54,718 nt of DNA from Patescibacteria group bacterium (GTDB taxonomy: Bacteria > Patescibacteriota > Patescibacteriia > Patescibacteriales > GWC2-42-12). The notes under the pieces were generated by a model. The model saw nothing but the letters and a program-made list of their open reading frames with translations. It was not told the origin of the DNA and searched no databases. Location of the stretch: contig JAQTVB010000005.1 of assembly GCA_028707005.1 (NCBI GenBank), forward strand, positions 1-54,718, given 5' to 3'. The translations under genes and the position numbers were made by a program. How positions within the stretch are numbered: the stretch's first letter is position 1; the number at the start of each line of letters is the position of its first letter. Positions 43,970-53,666 of the stretch are shown one piece after another.

Positions 43970-44977
43970 TTATTTTAAATACCTGGCTTTATTCATATTA
44001 TGTTCATCCAAAGTCTTACTGAAGATTGTTTTGCCGGTCGCCGGATCGCTTAAAAAATAATTATACGAGGTCAAGGCGGGATAAATCGCGGCCATGATGG
44101 CGTTAAGGCCGGGGTTGGCGATCGGCCCGGGCGGCAGGCCGCGATATTTATAAGTATTGTACGGGGAATTGATTTTAGTATCCTCCAGGCTGTATTGCGC
44201 CTTATTGACGCCTAAAACATAAGCTAAGGTGGCGCAGGATTCAAGCCCCTGGCCGTTCTTAATTCTGTCCCAGAAGATGCCGGAAACAATTTTCATGTCA
44301 TCTTGCGATCTCACTTCTTTCTCAATAATTGACGCCATGGTTATAATTTCATAAACCGTCTTTTTTTGCCGCGCCATCTCCGCTCTCATGGCCGGCGTAA
44401 GCTTTTTATTGAAGTTGGCAAGCATTTTATTTATAATATCTTCCACCTTGGCGTCGTTACCAATTCTGTAAGTATCGGGAAAAAGAAAACCTTCCAACGT
44501 GGCGTCCGCCGGCAGGCCGTCGGCCAATTCCTTATCCAGCGCTATTTTAAATTTTAAATCTTTGGCTTTCTGCCTGGCGATGTTTAAAAAACTATCCGCC
44601 GCCATGATTTTGTTTAAATAATTATTTATGTCTTTTATATTCCAGCCTTCAATTATTTTTATGGTTCTTTCGTCGCTGATGGCGTCACCCATGGTTAAAA
44701 TTTTCACGATCTCTTTAGTCGTTAATTTCGGGCTGATAAAATATTTTCCGGCCTTAACGCTCTGCCGGCTTTGCTTAATCAGATGTTCAAAATAGAAAGC
44801 TGACTTTATTAAATTATCTTTTTTTAAATCCAGGGCGATCTGCTCCGCGGTCGCTCCCTGGTTAATCAAAAAAATCTGCTCCTGGCCGTTCTTATCGGCC
44901 GGCGCGTTCAATCCGCGCCAATAGAAAGCCAAGGCGAGAAAAATAATTACTGTTAAGATTGTTGCTTTTTTTATCAT
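43970..44977 (-). CDS. mltG: Endolytic transglycosylase MltG (YceG-like)
   Basis: ITMASIIEKEVRSQDDMKIVSGIFWDRIKNGQGLESCATLAYVLG...SPYNTYKYRGLPPGPIANPGLNAIMAAIYP. Confidence 0.95.
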   Translation of the reverse strand: MIKKATILTVIIFLALAFYWRGLNAPADKNGQEQIFLINQGATAEQIALDLKKDNLIKSAFYFEHLIKQSRQSVKAGKYFISPKLTTKEIVKILTMGDAISDERTIKIIEGWNIKDINNYLNKIMAADSFLNIARQKAKDLKFKIALDKELADGLPADATLEGFLFPDTYRIGNDAKVEDIINKMLANFNKKLTPAMRAEMARQKKTVYEIITMASIIEKEVRSQDDMKIVSGIFWDRIKNGQGLESCATLAYVLGVNKAQYSLEDTKINSPYNTYKYRGLPPGPIANPGLNAIMAAIYPALTSYNYFLSDPATGKTIFSKTLDEHNMNKARYLK

Positions 44978-45129
44978 ACCGCGTGAATAGCCCGGGCCAT
45001 CGGATGAAGATATTAATTCTTCACTGGCCACTGGCCGCGATTTCGTCTTACACCTCGCAGCCGTATGAATCAGACAAAAATTATCTTAAAAATAACTGAA
45101 CAAAATATTTGCACAGTCGGCTAAACGTT

Positions 45130-45567
45130 TTATTTCTTCGCTAAACTCTTTTTTATTTCAGCGGCCCTGGCGATTAAAATCGAACTTGATCTGATTTTCC
45201 CGCCCAAACCGTCAACCATTTTAATTTTAAAGCGGCGGCAAACGGCGGCTTCGGGAATATTGCCCGTATTTCTATCCCCGCCTTGAGCAAAAATATTCGG
45301 CTTCACTTTCACGAGCGACCGGCGGACAGACCTGTCTTTATCAATAGATAAAAAAACCCTATCAACCCATCTTATCGCTGAAATAATTTTCATCCTATCT
45401 CTCTGATTTAAAAACGGCACACTGCCTTTCAACCTTACCTGATGATCATTATTTACTATGACCACTAGCTCATCGCCTAATTTCTTAGCTTTCTCCATCA
45501 TCTCTAGATGTCCGACATGCAGAGGATTAAAATAGCCGCTTACGGCCACGATAATTTTTTTTCTCAT
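45130..45567 (-). CDS. Cytidylyltransferase-like (adenylyltransferase/RfaE C-domain-like) protein
   Basis: VAVSGYFNPLHVGHLEMMEKAKKLGDELVVIVNND. Confidence 0.88.
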   Translation of the reverse strand: MRKKIIVAVSGYFNPLHVGHLEMMEKAKKLGDELVVIVNNDHQVRLKGSVPFLNQRDRMKIISAIRWVDRVFLSIDKDRSVRRSLVKVKPNIFAQGGDRNTGNIPEAAVCRRFKIKMVDGLGGKIRSSSILIARAAEIKKSLAKK

Positions 45568-45819
45568 AAAATTTTAAAATCAAACATTAAATTATAACAA
45601 CGAGCCAGGCTAAGATCGCTTAGAGCATTGCGCCAGTATTTGCCGGGGTTCAGGCTGATCCCGCCCCGTGAAAGCTGATATTATCATTTTATCAAACAGA
45701 CTGTAATCAAGCAACCTTGCATTTTAAATAAATTTGTGCTATAATTAATTTATAGTCAAAAAGGATAGACAATCTGCCTGCCTACAAGCAAAAAAACAAA
45801 AATAAAGATAAAAATAAAA

Positions 45820-46683
45820 ATGGTAGAAAATTTAAACGGGCGGCTAGTATTCACTTATGGCAGCCTTAAAAAAGAATATAACAAGCGAACTAAGGCATAC
45901 TGGAAGTTATCTCTGTTGGGAACACTGATGGGGATTTTTTTATTGCCTAATTTGGCTTATTTGTCCGCCATCACTCCGGAAAAATTAATTGAGCTTACCA
46001 ATCGGATAAGGCTTAACCAGGGCATGGAATCTTTGACCGCCAACCAGCTCTTGACTCAAGCGGCGATTCAAAAAGGCGAAACAATTTTAGACTCTAATAT
46101 TTTTAATCATACTATTGACGGCAAGAGGTTTTCTTCCTGGATCCGCGATACCGGTTATAATTATTCTTATGTGGGTGAAAATTTGGCCATAGACTTCGCC
46201 ACCAGCGAAGGCGTCTTGGAAGCTTGGGAAAACTCCCCCTTGCATAAAAAAAATCTTTTAAGCCCCTACTATAAGGAAATCGGCATCGCGACCATACCGG
46301 GAAAATTTCAAGGACAAGATACTATGGTGGTGGTGCAAGTTTTCGGCGCTCCGGCCGTTGGCTCGGCCGCGCCCTGGGCGGTAAACGGCGAATTTGATTC
46401 TGGCTCTGTCCGGGGAGAAATAAACTTATTTAATCCTCAACTTAAAGACAGCGCGCAAAATTTATTAACTCATTCAATTATCAATCAAGAACTGCTGCCG
46501 CTTGATAGCGACAAGCTTACTCTACCGGCCGTAAGCCAAGTGAACACATTTGTTATACAACCAAATTACCGGCAGGTTGCCAATAATTTTCCTTTGATTT
46601 TCTCGCTTTTGATAACAGCTTACTTTTTAATCTTTTTATACTCTTATTATTTTTTCAAAATTAATAAGCTCTCTTCCGTTTAG
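45820..46683 (+). CDS. CAP (SCP/PR1) domain protein
   Basis: LIELTNRIRLNQGMESLTANQLLTQAAIQKGETI...YVGENLAIDFATSEGVLEAWENSPLHKKNLLSPYYKEIGIA. Confidence 0.9.
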   Translation: MVENLNGRLVFTYGSLKKEYNKRTKAYWKLSLLGTLMGIFLLPNLAYLSAITPEKLIELTNRIRLNQGMESLTANQLLTQAAIQKGETILDSNIFNHTIDGKRFSSWIRDTGYNYSYVGENLAIDFATSEGVLEAWENSPLHKKNLLSPYYKEIGIATIPGKFQGQDTMVVVQVFGAPAVGSAAPWAVNGEFDSGSVRGEINLFNPQLKDSAQNLLTHSIINQELLPLDSDKLTLPAVSQVNTFVIQPNYRQVANNFPLIFSLLITAYFLIFLYSYYFFKINKLSSV

Positions 46684-46699
46684 TCTTATATCATAAAAT

Positions 46700-47131
46700 A
46701 TGTACCAAATTTTAATTACCGCTTTGGTGGCTGGCATCATCGCCCAGCTTAGCAAGTTTTTAATAAAAACAAACAACATAAAATTTAACTGGCGTTCTCT
46801 TTCATCTTATTCCGGAATGCCGTCAAGCCATGCCGCTTTTGTCGCCGCTTTAACCACCATCGTCGGCCTTACCCAGGGTTTTTCCTCGCCGCTCTTCGCC
46901 GTTTGTTTTATTTTCAGTGTTCTGATTATCCGCGACGCAATCGGCCTAAGGCGTTATCTCGGGCAACATGGAGAAATAATAAACATCTTAGTTAAAGATT
47001 TGGCGGAAGATAAAATGCTTGATCAATCTTACCCGAAACTTTTGGAAAAAATCGGCCATACTCCGGCGCAAATAATCGCCGGTTCGGCTCTGGGCATTTT
47101 CACCAGCCTCGCCAGCTACCTGTTCTTTTAA
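46700..47131 (+). CDS. Divergent PAP2 family protein (YuiD/DUF212-like)
   Basis: YSGMPSSHAAFVAALTTIVGL...IRDAIGLRRYLGQHGEIIN...KIGHTPAQIIAGSALG. Confidence 0.93.
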   Translation: MYQILITALVAGIIAQLSKFLIKTNNIKFNWRSLSSYSGMPSSHAAFVAALTTIVGLTQGFSSPLFAVCFIFSVLIIRDAIGLRRYLGQHGEIINILVKDLAEDKMLDQSYPKLLEKIGHTPAQIIAGSALGIFTSLASYLFF

Positions 47132-47234
47132 AAAATTCGCTTGCAAAAAAATACCGCCTTCAACTCTTCCTGTTGAAGGCGGTATTTTTATCTTCGCCGC
47201 GCAAGCGGCCGTATGGCGGCTCTATTTCTATTAT

Positions 47235-48059
47235 CTAAAGTTGGCAAGCTCCTTGAGCAGCCGTTATATAATTCGTTTCCATGGTGGCGCAAAGGCTGAA
47301 AGCGCCATTATTTACCATATAGACATAAACTAAACTGCCGCCAGGCAAATTAAATACTCCGTCGTCCGTCGGGTCGGCAAATTTTTTATCTGTCTGATTC
47401 CAGCAGGTAACCGCGTCGTAGCCGGCAGGGCAAGCGCCCAGCTTATTAACCGGATCAACCGGCAAAGTAATTGCCATGGCCGATCCTAAAGTAAGGCGCC
47501 AGCTCGGCCAAGTAGAAATAGACTTGCCGGCCAGGTATGAACCGGCCAAAAGAGCGGGATAACCGCTGTGCGCTTCATAATAACCGCTTAATGCCAACTT
47601 AATATCGGATAAATCAGCCAAGCGCCTGGTATCCCGCGTGATTTTGGCTTTTTTATCCGCATCGGTGATATTCGCGTTAAACTTCCAATAAGCAAGCATT
47701 TGGCCGAAAATATCTATGGTGGCGTTCTCGGCTTCTTGGTTATATGAAATAATGTAAATATTGGTATAAAATTTATCGCTGGAGTCAATATTGGCTGCGT
47801 TAACATAAACCGTACGGCCGTCGCGAACCGCCTGATAGCCATCCACCGTTAACGATTGAGGCGAACCCTTTACTTTCACGTTTTCCTTATACCAGCGCGC
47901 GGGAGATAAACTGGCAGAGTTGGGCATCACCCTGATGGCAATGGCGTCGGAACTTGCGCCTAAAACAGGCCTAGCCAGGTTAAATCCGGAAGACAGCGCG
48001 ACCAGGATCAAAATAATCACCAGTTCAACGCAGATATTTGGTTTTGCTTGTATCCTCAT
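47235..48059 (-). CDS. Hypothetical secreted/pilin-like protein
   Basis: N-terminal hydrophobic segment; TRRLADLSDIKLALSGYYEAHSGYPA resembles type II pseudopilin post-TM regions. Confidence 0.55.
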   Translation of the reverse strand: MRIQAKPNICVELVIILILVALSSGFNLARPVLGASSDAIAIRVMPNSASLSPARWYKENVKVKGSPQSLTVDGYQAVRDGRTVYVNAANIDSSDKFYTNIYIISYNQEAENATIDIFGQMLAYWKFNANITDADKKAKITRDTRRLADLSDIKLALSGYYEAHSGYPALLAGSYLAGKSISTWPSWRLTLGSAMAITLPVDPVNKLGACPAGYDAVTCWNQTDKKFADPTDDGVFNLPGGSLVYVYMVNNGAFSLCATMETNYITAAQGACQL

Positions 48060-48169
48060 AAGATAAGTTTATTATACCACAATCAGCCGTTTACCTCAAA
48101 ATTTAGTTGCTTGCCGCAGGCGCTGATTAGCAAAATCCATGATTCATGATTCTTTATTTATTGCGCGTA

Positions 48170-49024
48170 TTATTTCTGGCAATAATCGCACCACTGTGTT
48201 CCCCGTCCGCCCAATTTCATCTTTTTGATGATCCGGCCGCAGCGCCGGCATTTTTCTCCCGCCCGCCCGTAAACCTGCAAATATTTTACAAAATTTCCAG
48301 CCGCGCCGCGCGCGTCAACATAATCGCTGAAAGAAGTTCCCCGATGCTTAATGGCCAGGCGCAAAATCCCGGGAATCGCCTGCCAAATTTTTCTTATTTC
48401 TTGCGGCTTTAAAGTGTTCGCCCGCCTAGACGGCTTAACGCCGGCGCGGAACAGCACCTCATCGGCGTAAATGTTCCCTACCCCGGAGATCTGTTGCTGA
48501 TCCATTAAAACCTGCTTGATGACGGTTGATTTGCGACGAGCCAAAACTTTTTTAAAATATTCCAAAGTAAAACGACCGCTTAAAGGTTCAATGCCTAATT
48601 CAGCTTCTAATTTTGCAAAGTCAGGCCGGCTGATCAGCCTTACCCAAGCGAACCGCCTTACATCATTAAAAAAAAGACGGCTTTGATCATTAAACTGGAA
48701 AATCACCCGGCTGAATTTATTCGGCAGCTCCGGTCCTTGGTTAAGGATGGGATGGCCACCGGCAATCAGGCCAAATTGGTTTTTTAAAACCAGCTGGCCG
48801 GTCATTTTCAGGTGAATCAAGAGATAAGCCTCGCCCAAATCAATAATAATCATCTTGGCGCGCCGGCGCACTGCTTTAACGGTAGCGCCAATGATCGTTT
48901 TCGCTTCTTGGCTAGTCAACTGAAAAACTTTTTTATCGGTAGAGGTGATTTTCTTAATCGTCCGTCCGGACAAATTGCTGTTGAGATCGCGGACAATAGT
49001 TTCCACTTCTGGCAATTCTGGCAT
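48170..49024 (-). CDS. mutM: Formamidopyrimidine-DNA glycosylase
   Basis: MPELPEVETIVRDL; QQISGVGNIYADEVLF; C-terminal zinc finger CRRCGRIIKKMKLGGRGTQWCDYCQK. Confidence 0.97.
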   Translation of the reverse strand: MPELPEVETIVRDLNSNLSGRTIKKITSTDKKVFQLTSQEAKTIIGATVKAVRRRAKMIIIDLGEAYLLIHLKMTGQLVLKNQFGLIAGGHPILNQGPELPNKFSRVIFQFNDQSRLFFNDVRRFAWVRLISRPDFAKLEAELGIEPLSGRFTLEYFKKVLARRKSTVIKQVLMDQQQISGVGNIYADEVLFRAGVKPSRRANTLKPQEIRKIWQAIPGILRLAIKHRGTSFSDYVDARGAAGNFVKYLQVYGRAGEKCRRCGRIIKKMKLGGRGTQWCDYCQK

Positions 49025-49065
49025 ATAATCCTACCGTCATTCCCGCGAAAGCGGGAATGACAAAA

Positions 49066-49635
49066 TTAAACAATGATTTCTCCTATATTATTATCCTTAT
49101 CTATGCCCGCGGCGTTAGCTTCATCCGTATCTATGTGCATGGCCAGCCTAAAACTGGGATCAACCCTTACTAAAACATTTTCAAAAAGCAGGTCCCGCTT
49201 GCCGCCGATATCAACTTTGACATGATCGCCGTCTTTAACGCCCAATTTTTCAGCAACTTCCGGCTCCATATGAATATGCCTCAAAGCTAAAATAGCGCCT
49301 TGCTGTAAAACCACTTCGCCGGCCGGGCCGACAACTTTAACGCCGGCCGAACCGGCCAAATCGCCTGAATCCCTTACCGGCGGATTGATGCCAAGCTGTT
49401 TGGCGTCGGTTTCCGAGACTTCTATCTGCGTGGTTTTGCGGCATGGGCCCAAGACTCTTACTTTATCTATTTCACCGGCCGGGCCGACTAATTTGACTCT
49501 CTCGTTGGCCGCGAACTGGCCGGTCTGGGATAAATCTTTAAATTTTGATAACGAAAAACCCGGACCGAATAATTTTTCCAGGTCCGGCTTTGAAGGATGA
49601 AGATGTCTGGCGGAAATTTCAATTTTTACTTGCAT
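49066..49635 (-). CDS. PduL-like phosphate propanoyltransferase
   Basis: IEISARHLHPSKPDLEKLFG...VRVLGPCRKTTQIEVSETDAKQLGI...LALRHIHMEPEVAEKLGV. Confidence 0.9.
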   Translation of the reverse strand: MQVKIEISARHLHPSKPDLEKLFGPGFSLSKFKDLSQTGQFAANERVKLVGPAGEIDKVRVLGPCRKTTQIEVSETDAKQLGINPPVRDSGDLAGSAGVKVVGPAGEVVLQQGAILALRHIHMEPEVAEKLGVKDGDHVKVDIGGKRDLLFENVLVRVDPSFRLAMHIDTDEANAAGIDKDNNIGEIIV

Positions 49636-49830
49636 AAAATTTTCATGTCATTGCGAGGAGCGTAGCGACGAAGCAATCTCTGGTAAGAAAGAATCATGAA
49701 TCATGAGTAACGAATCATGGTAAATACCTTAACGTAATGGTTGTTCGGCCCAATAATGCCTAGTCAGTAAAGACGTTTGTACTTAAAGGAGATTGCCACG
49801 CTCCCTGCGGTCGCTCGCAATGACAAACAG

Positions 49831-50811
49831 CTAAATATCTTTCTTCCTTAATAGCCCGTTTTGCGCCCCCTGCTCGCTGATTTCCGCAGCCGAATTCTTG
49901 GCGGCCAGCAATAAAGCGCGCTTAATCTCCTGATTATATAACTCCAGGCCGGCGATAAAAGACGAACCGAAAGCGTCGCCTACTCCGGTCGTGTCAACGC
50001 GCCTCTGCTCTTTAACGATCGACTGATGATAAATCTGCCCTCGCGCCATCGCGTCCGCGCCATGGCGGCCGTTGGTAATCACTATAATTTCCGATCCGTA
50101 GGAAGCCAAAGCGGCCAATAATTTTTTCGTATCGTTTAAAAAATAAGCGCCTTGGCTTTTGTATTTATTGTCCGAGATGACTATTTCCAGAGCTTCATCT
50201 TTATTAACGATCAAGCAATCCGCGCGCTTAAAATATTTTTTCAAAATTTTAATTCCGCCTAAAATTTGCCGATGCCCCGGATTCCAGGCAATCTTTGATC
50301 CGCGAACGGAAAAAATCTTGTCCAGACTAGCCTGCCACTCTCCGGACAAGGAAGTTAAATAGATCCATTTGGCATCACGCAAAATTCGTAATTCGTGATT
50401 CGTGATTTTTAATTGATTATTGGCCGCCCGATTGGAAAAACAGATATGCTCGTTGCCGGATCCGACCAAAAGAAAAGAGAAGCCGGTTTCCGCTCCTTTA
50501 ACTTTCTGCATTAACGATATATCCACGCCCTGCTTCTTGAAGTTATCCAAAATTCTCTGCCCGCGCAAATCATCGCCGATCGCCGCCAAACAAGACGCCT
50601 TAAAGCCCAGGCGGGCAAAACAGACCGCGGCATTGGCCGCGCCGCCGCCAAAGCCGGAAAACGACTGATCAACTTTTATCTTGGCGCCATACTCAAAAGC
50701 CAAGAGCTTCTGCCTGATCAAGTCCTTTTGATTATCCAGCAAAATGCCTTCTTTAGTATAAAACGTTATGTCTTCGGTCGCGCCGCCGGTAGTTATAAAA
50801 TCGTGCTTCAT
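49831..50811 (-). CDS. PfkB family carbohydrate kinase
   Basis: SFSGFGGGAANAAVCFARLG...VDTTGVGDAFGSSFIAGLEL. Confidence 0.95.
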   Translation of the reverse strand: MKHDFITTGGATEDITFYTKEGILLDNQKDLIRQKLLAFEYGAKIKVDQSFSGFGGGAANAAVCFARLGFKASCLAAIGDDLRGQRILDNFKKQGVDISLMQKVKGAETGFSFLLVGSGNEHICFSNRAANNQLKITNHELRILRDAKWIYLTSLSGEWQASLDKIFSVRGSKIAWNPGHRQILGGIKILKKYFKRADCLIVNKDEALEIVISDNKYKSQGAYFLNDTKKLLAALASYGSEIIVITNGRHGADAMARGQIYHQSIVKEQRRVDTTGVGDAFGSSFIAGLELYNQEIKRALLLAAKNSAAEISEQGAQNGLLRKKDI

Positions 50812-50824
50812 AAAGATAAACTAT

Positions 50825-51703
50825 TTATTTATTTTTTAATAAACCCCTGACGAAACTCTTAATCTCCGGACCGATATCCTCGCGGTCAAAGGCGTATTTC
50901 AACATGGTTTTTAAATAATTCAACGGATCGCCGGTCGTAAGCCATTCGCCGCCGCTTACTTTTTTGGCCATAAAAACACCGCCGTTTTTGACGTAAGTTT
51001 TAATGGCATCAACTAAATAAAGCTCGTTATCCTTGCCTAAGGCGGTAGTCTTCAAAATATCAATAATCTCTTGATTTAAAATCATGCGCCCGAAATCAGC
51101 CAGGCATGACGGCGTTTCTTCCGGCTTGGGCTTTTCAATAATGTCCTCAATCCGCATGGTGCCTTTTTTTACTTTAACAATGCCGTAACGATAAACCTGA
51201 TCAAGCGGCACTTCCTGCACGCCGATCATCAAGTTGCCGTTTTTATTGTAATCGTCCACCATCTGTTTGGCGAAAGGCACCGCGGATTTAACCAAGTCGT
51301 CGCCCCAGACAAAGATGAACGGCTCGTTTTTAACAATGCTGGCGGCCGACAAAACCGGCGTGCCGTTGCCGTAAGGCCCTTTCTGCCTGATGTAAATAAA
51401 ATTCGCCAACTCGGAAATTTTTTTCACTTCTTCCAACAGCTTTTCCTTGCCGGCTTTTTGCAGCTCGTTGACCAGCGCCCAGTTATGGTCAAAATGGTCT
51501 TCCAAAGGCTTTTTGTCCCATTTTGTGACCAAAATGATATCCTTGATGCCTGCGGCCACCAATTCTTCAACCACCAGCTGAATAATCGGCTTATCCACGA
51601 TCGGCAGCATTTCTTTGGGCATGGCTTTGGTTGCCGGCAGCAGCCTGGTTCCCGAACCGGCCACGGCAATCACGGCCTTGGTTATTTTCTTAATTGGTTT
51701 CAT
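50825..51703 (-). CDS. galU: UTP--glucose-1-phosphate uridylyltransferase
   Basis: AVIAVAGSGTRLLPATKAMPKEMLPIVDKPIIQLVVEEL. Confidence 0.97.
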   Translation of the reverse strand: MKPIKKITKAVIAVAGSGTRLLPATKAMPKEMLPIVDKPIIQLVVEELVAAGIKDIILVTKWDKKPLEDHFDHNWALVNELQKAGKEKLLEEVKKISELANFIYIRQKGPYGNGTPVLSAASIVKNEPFIFVWGDDLVKSAVPFAKQMVDDYNKNGNLMIGVQEVPLDQVYRYGIVKVKKGTMRIEDIIEKPKPEETPSCLADFGRMILNQEIIDILKTTALGKDNELYLVDAIKTYVKNGGVFMAKKVSGGEWLTTGDPLNYLKTMLKYAFDREDIGPEIKSFVRGLLKNK

Positions 51704-51748
51704 AAATTTTTCTGAATAATTACATTATATAACTAATTCGACAAAGAA

Positions 51749-52705
51749 TCACACTGAATATTCTGACGCGTTCATGTTTGGCGTCATTTTCCCGTTCGGA
51801 TTGATTGTAAAATAAGTTGCCTCATCCGGCCTTTCTGACCCAATAACTAAAGTACCAAAAGACACTTGAATTCCAGTCGGTTTATAAAGAAAGATATATG
51901 TTTGCCCCCAATCTCTATGCCTGGATAATTGCTCTTTTGCTTCAAAGTCAGGATCTTGTTGAATGTCCGCGACCAATTTATTAAAATCGATTCTTTGATC
52001 ATCGGTATAGCTAAGTTTTTTCTTATCCCCGGGCGTAGTTCGTTGATTGCGATTTTCAACATGGAATAAATCACGAAAATAAATATCTTTTATGCCACAT
52101 TTGACTGCCCATTCAATATATCTCTTAACTTCCCCGACGGAACCGATATAATCTCTCATTAAAGTGCAATTCAATCTTAAATTGATTCCTTCTGCTCGCA
52201 CTGCCTCGAAAACATTTTCATTATCCATTTTCCCCACTGTTTCTGAGATGGCGAGTCTTTTTTGCCTTTCATAGTGGTGAACAGACATATTAATATTCTG
52301 CAATCCATGGTTTTTCAAAAGTGTTAGCATTACACCTTTTTCATCTTTTAGCTCAACGCTCCTTAATAAATTAGTTCCATTGGTGTAAAGAACCACGAGA
52401 TCAAGCTGATATTTTTTCAATTCATCGAGCATTCCTAAAAGTTTGTCCGGAGCTTCGGTTGGTTCGCCGCCGGTAAATAAAACCTTACGACCTCCCCCTT
52501 CGCAATATTTCCTCATCTCCTCTGAAAAATTGACTAAAAATTGTTCCGTATCCGCTTCTCTGGTTTTTGGCCTAATTTCAGTAAGGCAAAAAGGGCAATT
52601 GCCCTCGCATTTATAAGTTGGGTAAACTTTCGCATCTACCCCCGCGTAAGGTTTTTCTCCCTCAAGGCTTCTTTCGCCTCCAAAATTTCTTATAATCCGA
52701 TCCAT
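51749..52705 (-). CDS. Radical SAM protein
   Basis: YPTYKCEGNCPFCLTEIRPKTR...KVLFTGGEPTEAPD. Confidence 0.92.
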   Translation of the reverse strand: MDRIIRNFGGERSLEGEKPYAGVDAKVYPTYKCEGNCPFCLTEIRPKTREADTEQFLVNFSEEMRKYCEGGGRKVLFTGGEPTEAPDKLLGMLDELKKYQLDLVVLYTNGTNLLRSVELKDEKGVMLTLLKNHGLQNINMSVHHYERQKRLAISETVGKMDNENVFEAVRAEGINLRLNCTLMRDYIGSVGEVKRYIEWAVKCGIKDIYFRDLFHVENRNQRTTPGDKKKLSYTDDQRIDFNKLVADIQQDPDFEAKEQLSRHRDWGQTYIFLYKPTGIQVSFGTLVIGSERPDEATYFTINPNGKMTPNMNASEYSV

Positions 52706-52742
52706 AATTCGTAATTGATAATTCGTAATTGATAATTGATTA

Positions 52743-53534
52743 TCACTTCCCTCTCCATTTCCAAATGTATCTTACCCAGGACGCCAGATGATGCCAAGCC
52801 GTGATGTTTAGAAAAAATTTATACCAGGGCGCGCTGGCGCTTTGTCGCTTATGGTCATGGAAAATTTCCGCCCCCGGATGATAGACCACCTTCCAGCCCA
52901 TGTTCCAGAGCCGTTTGCATAAGTCAGTGTCTTCAAAATAAAGAAAAAACTTCTCATCAAACGCGCCCGCCTGGCGGAGCGCCTGGGCGCGGCAGAAGAG
53001 GAAAGAGCCTAACAGCCAATCCACTTCTTTGATGCTACTTTTATTATATTCCTTATAAAGAAATCTGTCTAAATCCCTGCGCCCGGCGCCAATTCTTCCT
53101 AGCGGCGTGCGCCGATATAGGGGCGTAAAAAGCTTAGGCCAGCGGAAGCAAGTGTCCTGCTCCGCGCCGTCGGGATAAAACTGTTTAGGCCCGGCCAAAC
53201 CGACCCGAGGATTTTTCTCCATATAATCAAACAGCTTGAAAAAGGCCTCCGGCTTGGCCGCCGTGTCCGGATTCATGATCACAACATATTCGCCTTGCGC
53301 CTGCCTGATGCCCTGGTTATTGGCCGCGCCATAGCCCAAATTGCGGCCATTCATGATATATTTGACTTTCTGCCCGAAAGGCTTGAGATCGGCGGACGAC
53401 AAATCAACCGAAAAATTATCCACCACGATAATTTCATAATCCAAACCTGGCCAATCGGCTTTGACGATTGACTCCAGGCATTTTAAGGTCAAGCTTTTGG
53501 ATTTGTAGTTGACGATGACGATGCTGATGTCCAT
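52743..53534 (-). CDS. Glycosyltransferase family 2
   Basis: ISIVIVNYKSKSLTLKCLESI...NLGYGAANNQGI...VIMNPDTA...FFLYFEDTDLCKRLW. Confidence 0.95.
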   Translation of the reverse strand: MDISIVIVNYKSKSLTLKCLESIVKADWPGLDYEIIVVDNFSVDLSSADLKPFGQKVKYIMNGRNLGYGAANNQGIRQAQGEYVVIMNPDTAAKPEAFFKLFDYMEKNPRVGLAGPKQFYPDGAEQDTCFRWPKLFTPLYRRTPLGRIGAGRRDLDRFLYKEYNKSSIKEVDWLLGSFLFCRAQALRQAGAFDEKFFLYFEDTDLCKRLWNMGWKVVYHPGAEIFHDHKRQSASAPWYKFFLNITAWHHLASWVRYIWKWRGK

Positions 53535-53666
53535 AGAATTAATTTGTCATTCCGGCCCCCGAGCCGGAATCCAGAATTCGGCGGCAAAAATACTTTATCT
53601 AAAAAAATTTTTAACCTACTACCCGTTTCTAGATTGCGGGTCAGGCCCGCAATGACAAGACACGAT

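Noticed and set aside
45590-45700. Possible ncRNA in the GC-rich spacer between the cytidylyltransferase and CAP genes
   Set aside because: Some hairpin potential, but no clear promoter-terminator pair or recognised motif.
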